A stretch of 34,765 nt of DNA from Bacteroidetes bacterium MED-G21 (lineage in GTDB: Bacteria > Bacteroidota > Bacteroidia > Flavobacteriales > UBA7430). The DNA lies in NCBI GenBank assembly GCA_002457305.1, contig NTKG01000009.1, positions 1 through 34,765 of the forward strand, written 5' to 3'. The notes beneath the pieces were generated by a model. That model saw only the letters and a program-made list of their open reading frames with translations, had not been told where the DNA came from and ran no database searches. Of this stretch, positions 10,028 to 18,203 are shown one piece after another; position 1 is the stretch's first letter, and every line of letters starts with the position of its first letter. The translations under genes were made by a program, and so were the position numbers.

Positions 10028-11206
10028 TTATTTGAATGCATTAAGACCCGTAACATCTAGCCCTGTAATTAGTAGGTGAATGTCGTGTGTTCCTTCGTAT
10101 GTAACCACAGATTCAAGATTCATCATATGTCGCATAATAGGATATTCACCAGTTATACCCATTCCTCCAAGCATTTGTCGGGCATCTCTTGCAATAGTCA
10201 TGGCCATGTCAACATTGTTTCTTTTTGCCATAGAAATTTGAGCAGAGGTAGCACGATTTTCATTTCTAAGTTGACCCAATCGAAGGGTTAATAATTGTGC
10301 CTTTGTGATTTCTGTAATCATTTCAGCTAATTTCTTTTGTTGCAACTGAAATCCCCCTATTGGTTTGTCGAATTGCATGCGTTCTTTTGAATAACGTAGA
10401 GCCGTATCATAACAATCCATCGCCGCACCAATTGCGCCCCAAGCAATACCAAAACGCGCCGAGTCCAGACAACCCAGAGGCGCTCCAAGCCCACTTTTGT
10501 TTGGAAGCAAGTTTTCTTTGGGAACTTTTACATTGTCAAAGACCAGTTCGCCCGTGGCAGAAGCCCGAAGAGACCACTTTCCATGGGTTTCTGGTGTGGT
10601 AAAGCCTTCCATTCCTCTTTCTACAATTAAACCATATATTCGGCCTTCTTCATTTTTTGCCCACACCACAGCAACGTCAGCAAATGGGGCGTTTGAAATC
10701 CACATTTTAGAACCATTTAAAAGATAGTGGTCCCCCATATCTTTATAATTTGTTTCCATTCCACCTGGGTTTGACCCATGATCAGGTTCTGTTAAGCCAA
10801 AACAACCTAGGTATTCGCCTGAAGCAAGTTTTGGAAGGTATTTTTTTCGTTGCTCTTCAGTTCCGTATTTGTAAATCGGATACATCACTAAAGATGATTG
10901 AACCGAAGCAGTAGATCGAACACCAGAATCTCCTCTTTCCAATTCTTGCATAATTAAACCATAAGATATTTGATCTAATCCTGCGCCACCATATTCCTCA
11001 GGGATATAAGGACCAAAAGCTCCAATTTCGCCCAACCCAGACACGATTTGTTTAGGAAATTCAGCTTTTTCACAAGCGTCTTCAATAATAGGAGAAATAG
11101 ATTTTTTAACCCAATCTCGAGCTGCGTCTCGAACCATTTTGTGCTCTTCGTTAAGAAGATCGTCCATGTTATAGTAATCAGGAGCTTGAAACAAATCTGT
11201 AGCCAT
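10028..11206 (-). CDS. Acyl-CoA dehydrogenase, glutaryl-CoA dehydrogenase-like
   Basis: FGLTEPDHGSNPGGMET; SKMWISNAPFADVAVVWAK; catalytic region VVTYEGTHDIHLLITGLDVTGLNAF as in GCDH-type enzymes. Confidence 0.88.
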   Translation of the reverse strand: MATDLFQAPDYYNMDDLLNEEHKMVRDAARDWVKKSISPIIEDACEKAEFPKQIVSGLGEIGAFGPYIPEEYGGAGLDQISYGLIMQELERGDSGVRSTASVQSSLVMYPIYKYGTEEQRKKYLPKLASGEYLGCFGLTEPDHGSNPGGMETNYKDMGDHYLLNGSKMWISNAPFADVAVVWAKNEEGRIYGLIVERGMEGFTTPETHGKWSLRASATGELVFDNVKVPKENLLPNKSGLGAPLGCLDSARFGIAWGAIGAAMDCYDTALRYSKERMQFDKPIGGFQLQQKKLAEMITEITKAQLLTLRLGQLRNENRATSAQISMAKRNNVDMAMTIARDARQMLGGMGITGEYPIMRHMMNLESVVTYEGTHDIHLLITGLDVTGLNAFK

Positions 11207-11373
11207 GCCTTGTTATTTAAATTTGTCGACAAAAGTAGCAATCTACTTTTTGTCTGTAAAAGATCATTTTTATAAAAGCAAAATTACAATATATAATGTT
11301 CACTATAAAATTTATATATTGGAATGATAATTGACAAAATACTGTTAAGAAAACATTCAATAATACTACCCTC

Positions 11374-12267
11374 ATGGATTCGAATCGTCGAGATTTTTTA
11401 AAAAAAGGTGTCATAGCTACTCTAGCCTCGTTTATACCTTTTAAGTTAAAGGCTCAAAATACTTTAGATTGCGAACCAACAACTTCCGACATTTTAGGCC
11501 CCTTTTTTTCTGAGGGTGCTCCAGAAACAATTTCTATTATTCCGGAAGATTATGAAGGTGAACGACTCTTTTTATCTGGAAATTTATCATCCACAGATTG
11601 TGATAAGGGGATTTCCAGTGCAGTAATGGATTTTTGGCAAGCTGACGAACATGGCGATTATGATAATGTAGGCTTTAATTTTAGAGGGAAAATTATTACT
11701 GATGAAAATGGAAATTATAATTTAGAGACAATTATTCCGGGTAAATATTTAAACGGCTCACAATATCGACCATCTCATATTCATTTAAAAGTACAAGCAG
11801 AAGGTTATGATGAATTGGTTACTCAAATATACTTTCAGGGCGATGAGTCTATTTCTGCAGACCCATGGGCAAGCGCAATTTCGGCAACAAATAGAATTAT
11901 ACCTCTTAATGCAGGTTTTGCAGGCGATTGGTTTGGTGTTTTTGATGTTGTTTTGTCTGGAGATGGGCCACCCATAGGCTTAAATGAACTTCAAAGAGTG
12001 TATGGCGATTTAAGTCAAAATTACCCCAACCCTTTTTCTGAACAAACGAAGTTATTTTTGGTTTTGAATAAGGATGCGAAGACTGAGATTGAAATTTTTG
12101 ATCAAAAAGGAAGTCGTGTAAAAGTGTTGTTATCTCAAAATTTAAAAAAAGGTCGATACGAATTTAATTGGGCTGCAAAAAATCTTTCAAATGGACTTTA
12201 TACTGCTGTTTGGATGTCTGATAATAAATTGGTTAAAACCATTAAGATGGTTAAGCAAACGAATTAA
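11374..12267 (+). CDS. Intradiol ring-cleavage dioxygenase-like protein with Tat-type signal and T9SS type A C-terminal sorting domain
   Basis: N-terminal NRRDFLKKGVIATLASF. Core DFWQADEHGDYDN...GKYLNGSQYRPSHIHLKVQAEGYDELVTQIYFQGDE aligns by eye with protocatechuate 3,4-dioxygenase, with Tyr/Tyr/His/His Fe(III) ligands apparently conserved. C-terminal LSQNYPNPFSEQTKL...LKKGRYEFNWAAKNLSNGLYTAVW is a typical Por secretion tail. Confidence 0.85.
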   Translation: MDSNRRDFLKKGVIATLASFIPFKLKAQNTLDCEPTTSDILGPFFSEGAPETISIIPEDYEGERLFLSGNLSSTDCDKGISSAVMDFWQADEHGDYDNVGFNFRGKIITDENGNYNLETIIPGKYLNGSQYRPSHIHLKVQAEGYDELVTQIYFQGDESISADPWASAISATNRIIPLNAGFAGDWFGVFDVVLSGDGPPIGLNELQRVYGDLSQNYPNPFSEQTKLFLVLNKDAKTEIEIFDQKGSRVKVLLSQNLKKGRYEFNWAAKNLSNGLYTAVWMSDNKLVKTIKMVKQTN

Positions 12268-12277
12268 TTTTTAATAC

Positions 12278-13111
12278 ATGAAATACTTAGGGACCATTTT
12301 TGCTTTATTGGCAATTGTTTATTTAAACACCACAGATAAAGCTCATACTTTTTCCACTGGTGCTCCGGCAGCTAAGACTGGTTCTCCAGGAGACGAAGGA
12401 AGTTCTTGTAATTCGCCTTACTGTCACTCTGGACCAGCAGCTGGATCGGGCGAAAATATAGCTATATCTATACTACAACCTTTAGATCAGGGGCCCTATA
12501 GAATTTCAATTGAAGTATCAAATACAGGTGGTATGCAATATGAAAAAGTTGGTTTTCAGGCTTGTGTTGAAGATGATTTTGGGAATAAAATAGGCGAGAT
12601 ATCTATTGTAGACCCAATACGTACAAAATTCCCTAATGGTAATAGTGATTATATTACCCATACCTTTACTGGAACTGCACCATCTGATGATTTTTTACAC
12701 CTTTGGGAATTTGATTGGACGCCACCTGTCAATTTTGAAGGTCAAGAAGCAAATGTTTATGTCGCCTCAATATTATCAAATAATAACAATCAAAATACTG
12801 GAGATGTTCATGTTACCAACCACCACACATTTAACGTTGGTGTTTCTGTAGAAGAGTCTGGTTTGTTTGATTTTTCAGTCTACCCAAATCCTGCTAAAGA
12901 TGAGATTCATATTTCTTTTTCTCAAAAACAGCAAGAAGACCTTGTTATTTTACTATACGATTTAAAGGGGTCGGAGACTGTTCTCTTTGATGGTAAAAGA
13001 GATCAAAATATAGAATCTATTGTTTTGCCCTCACATATATCAAGTGGGCTTTACACTCTTGAGATCCGTTCAATTTACGCACGATCGACAGAAATGTTAG
13101 CGATTCAATAA
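12278..13111 (+). CDS. Choice-of-anchor-V-like secreted protein with CX4CH motif and T9SS sorting domain
   Basis: N-terminal hydrophobic signal; STGAPAAKTGSPGDEGSSCNSPYCHSG resembles the choice-of-anchor V/Reeler-like N-terminus; C-terminal FSVYPNPAKDEIHI...SHISSGLYTLEI is a T9SS tail. Confidence 0.75.
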   Translation: MKYLGTIFALLAIVYLNTTDKAHTFSTGAPAAKTGSPGDEGSSCNSPYCHSGPAAGSGENIAISILQPLDQGPYRISIEVSNTGGMQYEKVGFQACVEDDFGNKIGEISIVDPIRTKFPNGNSDYITHTFTGTAPSDDFLHLWEFDWTPPVNFEGQEANVYVASILSNNNNQNTGDVHVTNHHTFNVGVSVEESGLFDFSVYPNPAKDEIHISFSQKQQEDLVILLYDLKGSETVLFDGKRDQNIESIVLPSHISSGLYTLEIRSIYARSTEMLAIQ

Positions 13112-13132
13112 TTATTTTTTATTATCTATTTT

Positions 13133-13160
13133 AAAAGAGGCTAATAGGCCTCTTTTTTTT
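13133..13160 (+). terminator. Rho-independent terminator
   Basis: AAAAGAGGC-TAATAG-GCCTCTTTTTTTT. Confidence 0.85.
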
Positions 13161-13180
13161 AGTTTTGTAAAAAGCTCATA

Positions 13181-13831
13181 ATGATAGAAATACTTAGAGA
13201 GTCACCACAGTCTTCATGGACTTTAATTCTTTTTTTTCTGATTAGCTTTGTTTACGTTTATTTATACAATGATGACGCAAGGCGTTTTCGCTATTTTTTT
13301 CTCTCACTATATAATAAACAGTATCAAGTTAGTTACGGTAGGCAAAGTAAAGTATCAGGGCATTTTATGCCACTATTATCTTTAACAACGTTTCTTTCTG
13401 TATCTTTTTTACTTTACTCGTACTTGGGATATTGTACTAAGTATAGTACATACTCCACTTTATTTTTATACGCGATGCTTATTTTGCTTTCTTTTTTAAT
13501 ATTAAAATGGCTTTTTGTGTTTATGTTATTTTTTCTCTTTAAAAGACAAAAGTTATTTCAAGAATTTATTGCCTTATCTCTTCATTATATAAACCTATTT
13601 TTAACACCAATTGTATTTTCTACAATTTACTTGTATTTGATAGGGAGTTTTAATCAAAAAAGTATAAACCTCTTATTATCAACAACATTAGTCCTGTTAA
13701 TTCTTGCAAAGTTTAAGACGCTCTCGCTTATGCGAAATATTATTTCTTTGGGAGTTTTGTATATTATTTTGTACATTTGCACCATAGAAATAGCGCCATT
13801 TTTGTCGTTGCTAATAGGTTTAAATTGTTGA
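13181..13831 (+). CDS. DUF4271-like multi-pass membrane protein
   Basis: Highly hydrophobic, about 6 TM; position upstream of HemD-like-rnpA matches the DUF4271 gene in Bacteroidota. Confidence 0.65.
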   Translation: MIEILRESPQSSWTLILFFLISFVYVYLYNDDARRFRYFFLSLYNKQYQVSYGRQSKVSGHFMPLLSLTTFLSVSFLLYSYLGYCTKYSTYSTLFLYAMLILLSFLILKWLFVFMLFFLFKRQKLFQEFIALSLHYINLFLTPIVFSTIYLYLIGSFNQKSINLLLSTTLVLLILAKFKTLSLMRNIISLGVLYIILYICTIEIAPFLSLLIGLNC

Positions 13832-13875
13832 TTGGCAATTTTTTTTCTACGGACTTTTGAAGAGTGAACCCCTAA

Positions 13876-14634
13876 ATGATCGAAGATTTGAAAGTAAAAA
13901 CTATTCTTGTTTCTCAGCCTGAGCCAAAGAGCGGGACTTCACCGTATCATGAATTGGGTAAAAGTCAAAAGGTTAATGTAGACTTTCGATCTTTTATACA
14001 TCTTGAGCCTGTTGCGGCATCAGATGTTCGCCAGCAGAAAGTTCCTTTTACAGATCATACAGCTGTTATACTTACAAGCCGTCATGCAGCAGATCATTAT
14101 TTTAGAATATGTCAAGAAATGCGCTTTGAGGTCCCTACTTCAATGAAGTATTTCTGTATGTCTGAAGCTATTGCATTTTATTTACAGAAATACATTACCT
14201 ACCGTAAAAGAAAAATATATTATGGTAAACAGAGGTTTGTTGATCTTATTGGGTCAATTAAAAAGCATAAATCAGAAAAATTTTTATTGCCTTCTTCGGA
14301 TATTTTAAAGCCTGTTATCCCTCAACTCTTAGAGGATAACGGTATTAATTATACCCGCGTGGTACTTTACAAGACAGTTTGTAGTGATCTTTCTGATTTG
14401 GAGAATGTATTTTATGATGTTTTGGTCTTTTTTAGTCCTTCTGGTATTAAGTCATTATTTCAAAATTTCCCCAATTTTGAGCAAAACAATACCCGTATAG
14501 CAGCATTTGGTAAAACAACCCTAAAAGCGGTTGCAGATGCTGGTTTGAAAGTAGATATTGAGGCGCCAACCGCTAAGGCTCCATCAATGACTATGGCGAT
14601 CGAACAATACATCAAAAAGGTAAATAAAAAGTAG
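13876..14634 (+). CDS. Uroporphyrinogen-III synthase (HemD)-family protein, second paralog
   Basis: HemD-like layout: ILVSQPEPKSGTSPYHELGKSQ; VILTSRHAADHYF; VLVFFSPSGIKSLFQNF; RIAAFGKTTLKAVADAGLKVDIEAPTAKAPSMTMAIEQYI. Confidence 0.8.
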   Translation: MIEDLKVKTILVSQPEPKSGTSPYHELGKSQKVNVDFRSFIHLEPVAASDVRQQKVPFTDHTAVILTSRHAADHYFRICQEMRFEVPTSMKYFCMSEAIAFYLQKYITYRKRKIYYGKQRFVDLIGSIKKHKSEKFLLPSSDILKPVIPQLLEDNGINYTRVVLYKTVCSDLSDLENVFYDVLVFFSPSGIKSLFQNFPNFEQNNTRIAAFGKTTLKAVADAGLKVDIEAPTAKAPSMTMAIEQYIKKVNKK

Positions 14635-14653
14635 TTTTTTTATTATTTGATTC

Positions 14654-14679
14654 AAAGGGCGATTAATCGCCCTTTTTTT
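14654..14679 (+). terminator. Rho-independent terminator upstream of rnpA
   Basis: AAAGGGCGATTAATCGCCCTTTTTTT perfect inverted repeat plus T-tract. Confidence 0.88.
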
Positions 14680-14704
14680 ATTGATTTTTTCTAATTTTAC
14701 ACTC

Positions 14705-15085
14705 ATGAGTCAAAGCTTTCATAAAACAGAAAGATTAAAGAGTAAAATAATTTTTGATGAATTAATAGCTAGTGGTTCAACTGTAAAGAAACACCCGTTT
14801 ATTCTTGTTTGGAAGAAATTAAATGTAGACCAGAGTTACCCAATAAGAATAGCTTTTTCAGTTTCTAAAAAACGCTTTCCTCTCGCTGTTGACCGAAATG
14901 AAATGAAACGTAAGATAAGGGAGGCTTATCGGCTAAAAAAATCCGATATTTATGCAAATCTTAAAAACAACTATGCAGTTTTGCTTATATATACACCTAA
15001 AGAGAAAATCAAAAGAGATCTTCTAAATAATAAACTAACATTAGTTTTTGAACGTTTTATTGATGATGTTAAAGAAAGGGCTTAA
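14705..15085 (+). CDS. rnpA: Ribonuclease P protein component
   Basis: [44 protein letters not shown] matches the RNR-type signature region. Start placed at 14705 (MSQSFHK). Confidence 0.93.
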   Translation: MSQSFHKTERLKSKIIFDELIASGSTVKKHPFILVWKKLNVDQSYPIRIAFSVSKKRFPLAVDRNEMKRKIREAYRLKKSDIYANLKNNYAVLLIYTPKEKIKRDLLNNKLTLVFERFIDDVKERA

Positions 15086-15290
15086 AGCAGGGGTCATTTT
15101 ATTGATCAAAATTTATCAAAAAGTAGTTTCGCCATGGACGCCTGCTTCGTGTAGATATAATCCTACTTGTTCGTCATATTCTATTGATGCTTTTCAAAAA
15201 CATGGATTATGGAAAGGTTTTGTTTTGACTATAAAAAGAATTGGTTCTTGTCACCCCTGGGGTGGCAGTGGATATGATCCAGTACCATAA
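15066..15290 (+). CDS. yidD: Membrane protein insertion efficiency factor YidD
   Basis: [39 protein letters not shown]...[17 protein letters not shown] is diagnostic. ORF can start at 15048, 15063 or 15066. Confidence 0.95.
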   Translation: MLKKGLKAGVILLIKIYQKVVSPWTPASCRYNPTCSSYSIDAFQKHGLWKGFVLTIKRIGSCHPWGGSGYDPVP

Positions 15291-15301
15291 AATAATTAAA
15301 T

Positions 15302-16960
15302 ATGAATAAAGTGATTAAAAAATTGACCTTTTGGTTTATTGTTGGCCTTGTATCAATGTCTTCATTTGCATTTGTTTCTGGCTACTTTGAGGTAAGTAAA
15401 AACCTAGATATTTTTACTTCTTTATTTCGTGAAGTAAACATTTACTATGTTGACGAAACCAAGCCTGGAGAAATGATAGAGAAAGCAATTGATTCCATGC
15501 TTAAGGATCTAGACCCCTATACGACATATATTCCGGAGTCTGATATTGAAGATTTTCGTTTTCAAACAACGGGTCAATATGGTGGTATTGGAGCCATGAT
15601 TCGTAAGAAGGGTGATTATGTTGTTATTGCTGAGCCCTATAAAGGATTTCCAGCAGATAAGGCTGGTTTGAGAGCAGGTGACAAGCTTTTAGAAATTGAC
15701 GGGAAGTCAGTTAAGGGTAAGTCAACTGAAGATGTAAGCTCTGTGCTTAAAGGTCAACCGGGTGTAGAGGTTAATGTTCTTATTGAACGACCTGGCACAG
15801 AAAAGCCCATAAAGAAAACATTTACCAGAGAAGAGGTTAAGGTTAAATCTGTACCCTACAAGGGAATGGTTGATGATGGAATTGCTTATGTGCGATTAAC
15901 ACGATTTACACGTAACTGTGCTAGCGAGGTTGAGGATGCGATTCTTGAACTTACCGATGAGAATGAAGTAAAAGGATTGGTACTTGATTTAAGGGGGAAT
16001 CCTGGTGGTTTGTTAAATGAATCCGTGAGACTTTGCAATCTTTTTATAGATAAAAATCAGGAAGTTGTATCTACAAAAGGAAAGATAAAAGATTGGGAAA
16101 AATCATACAAAACGATGAAAGAACCTCTAGATAAAGAGCTCCCTTTAGCGGTACTAATTAACCAAAGTTCAGCTTCAGCCTCAGAAATTGTTTCGGGTAC
16201 CATACAGGACCTTGATAGAGGTGTTGTTCTCGGTAAAAAAAGTTTCGGTAAAGGTCTGGTTCAGCAAACTCGTAAGTTGAGTTACAACTCTCAATTGAAA
16301 GTTACAGTTGCAAAATATTATACGCCAAGTGGAAGATGTATTCAGGCACTAGACTATACTAATAAAAATGATGATGGCAGTGTTGGAAAGGTTGCCGACT
16401 CTCTTAAAACAGCATTTAAAACAAGGAATGGGCGAACCGTATTCGATGGGGGTGGTGTTGATCCAGATATTGTTATAGACCAAGAGGCCTTCGCAAAGAT
16501 TGTTGGAAGTTTAGTTTCTAAGCAGCTCATATTTGATTTTGCTACAGAGTTTGTTTTACAAAACGATTCAATTGAAGAACCAGGCGTATTTAAGATTTCG
16601 GATGCATTGTATGAAGATTTTGTTATGTTTTTATCTGATAAGGAGTATGAGTATGAAACGAACACAGAGAAAAAAATGGCAGAGTTAATTGATAAAGCAG
16701 AAGATGAATATGCTGACTTCAAAGAAGATTTAGAGCTCTTGCAGAAGAAGTTGCTTAGCTATAAAGAAGATGACATACACAAATACCAATCGCAAGTATC
16801 AGAATTGATACTAAGTGAATTGATGGCGCGTTACTATTATCAAGAAGGTAGAGTAATAGCTTCTTTAGCAGATGATACAGTATTGAAAGAAGCGATCTCA
16901 GTACTTCATGATTCTGATCGATATGAAGCTATTTTATCAGGTAACTTAGATGATAAATAA
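15302..16960 (+). CDS. S41 family C-terminal processing peptidase with PDZ domain
   Basis: PDZ segment (GGIGAMIRKKGDYVVIAEPYKGFPADKAGLRAGDKLLEIDG); catalytic region LINQSSASASEIVSGTIQDLDRGVVLGKKSFGKGLVQ. Confidence 0.95.
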   Translation: MNKVIKKLTFWFIVGLVSMSSFAFVSGYFEVSKNLDIFTSLFREVNIYYVDETKPGEMIEKAIDSMLKDLDPYTTYIPESDIEDFRFQTTGQYGGIGAMIRKKGDYVVIAEPYKGFPADKAGLRAGDKLLEIDGKSVKGKSTEDVSSVLKGQPGVEVNVLIERPGTEKPIKKTFTREEVKVKSVPYKGMVDDGIAYVRLTRFTRNCASEVEDAILELTDENEVKGLVLDLRGNPGGLLNESVRLCNLFIDKNQEVVSTKGKIKDWEKSYKTMKEPLDKELPLAVLINQSSASASEIVSGTIQDLDRGVVLGKKSFGKGLVQQTRKLSYNSQLKVTVAKYYTPSGRCIQALDYTNKNDDGSVGKVADSLKTAFKTRNGRTVFDGGGVDPDIVIDQEAFAKIVGSLVSKQLIFDFATEFVLQNDSIEEPGVFKISDALYEDFVMFLSDKEYEYETNTEKKMAELIDKAEDEYADFKEDLELLQKKLLSYKEDDIHKYQSQVSELILSELMARYYYQEGRVIASLADDTVLKEAISVLHDSDRYEAILSGNLDDK

Positions 16961-18197
16961 GACAAAAGACATTTCATCCTATTATTTTATCGCTTGTATA
17001 AGCTTTGTTTTGGGCTTGTTTATGCAAGATTTTTTTAAGGTTCCGCTAACTGGAGGGATTATTATTATTGGCCTAAGCTGGATTTTCTCGTTTTCATTTA
17101 AGGAAAAACTTCAGCGCTTTATAAAAAATCCCGCAGCCATTGCATTTGTTTTGCTCTACCTGCTTCATTTAGTAAGTATATTCTACACTGAAAACTCTTC
17201 AGAGGGATGGAACGACTTAAGACTGAAAATTTCCTTTTTATTGTTGCCTTTTTTTATGATGACAGTGCAGTTTATTTATAACGAACAACGAATGTTTATA
17301 CTAAAGTTTTTTGCTATACTTATGATGCTAATGGCTTTAACAGATTTGACGCATGCATTTTTAGAGTACTTTATAAGTGGGAATCAAGAAACATTCTATT
17401 ACATTCATCTCCCATATTTATTAGCCTCTAAGGTTCATTATGTAGCTTGGTATTACTCTTTTGCTATTTTTGTCTCAATCTATCATTTAATTTCTTCTCA
17501 TTCAAATAGAGCCCTATGGTTTTTAGGCCTTTTAATTTTATTGTTTTCTTTGATTCTACTATCTAGCCGTGCGTTTATATTGGCATTTATTGTTGTCTTT
17601 ATTTTGACCTTTTTGAAGTGGTTTAAAATAGCCAAAGTATCTCGCTTAATGTGGACTAAAATATTATCTATAGCTGCTTTATTTATTTTCTTCTTAGTAT
17701 TCATTCCATCAACAAATTTGCGTCTTAATGATACAGTTGTAGAGCTTCAAAAAATGTTTGGATATGACACGCCTAAACAAACAAATCCAAGGGTTTTTAT
17801 ATGGCGTTATGGGGCTGATTTAATTGCTAAAAACCCAATTTTTGGCTTTGGAGTAGGTGATGCAAAAGGAGAATTAAGTGCCGCATTAGAGTCTTGTGAT
17901 GCCATGTTTTGGAATGGAGAGCGCAACGTTCCTATTCAGAATAAAAATTACAATTTTCACAATCAGTTTATGCAAACTTGGGCAGAAGTAGGAATTTTTG
18001 GGTTTTTAATTTTACTATTTATAATGATACACCCTTTTTTGTTAAAGAACTCACACCCACTTTTTTTAATATTTATTGGACTAACATTTATAGGATGTTT
18101 AACAGAAAGCATGTTTGAAAGGCAGGCTGGGGTTGTTTTGTTTGCTTTTATGTATCCTTTATTATCTGGATTAAAGAAGGCTTCTGACGAATATTAA
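16950..18197 (+). CDS. O-antigen ligase/polymerase (Wzy/WaaL) family membrane protein
   Basis: About 10 TM segments; NFHNQFMQTWAEVGIFGFLILLFI is typical of the O-antigen ligase domain; 11-bp overlap with the S41 gene. Confidence 0.82.
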   Translation: MINKTKDISSYYFIACISFVLGLFMQDFFKVPLTGGIIIIGLSWIFSFSFKEKLQRFIKNPAAIAFVLLYLLHLVSIFYTENSSEGWNDLRLKISFLLLPFFMMTVQFIYNEQRMFILKFFAILMMLMALTDLTHAFLEYFISGNQETFYYIHLPYLLASKVHYVAWYYSFAIFVSIYHLISSHSNRALWFLGLLILLFSLILLSSRAFILAFIVVFILTFLKWFKIAKVSRLMWTKILSIAALFIFFLVFIPSTNLRLNDTVVELQKMFGYDTPKQTNPRVFIWRYGADLIAKNPIFGFGVGDAKGELSAALESCDAMFWNGERNVPIQNKNYNFHNQFMQTWAEVGIFGFLILLFIMIHPFLLKNSHPLFLIFIGLTFIGCLTESMFERQAGVVLFAFMYPLLSGLKKASDEY

Positions 18198-18203
18198 GCC
18201 TCA

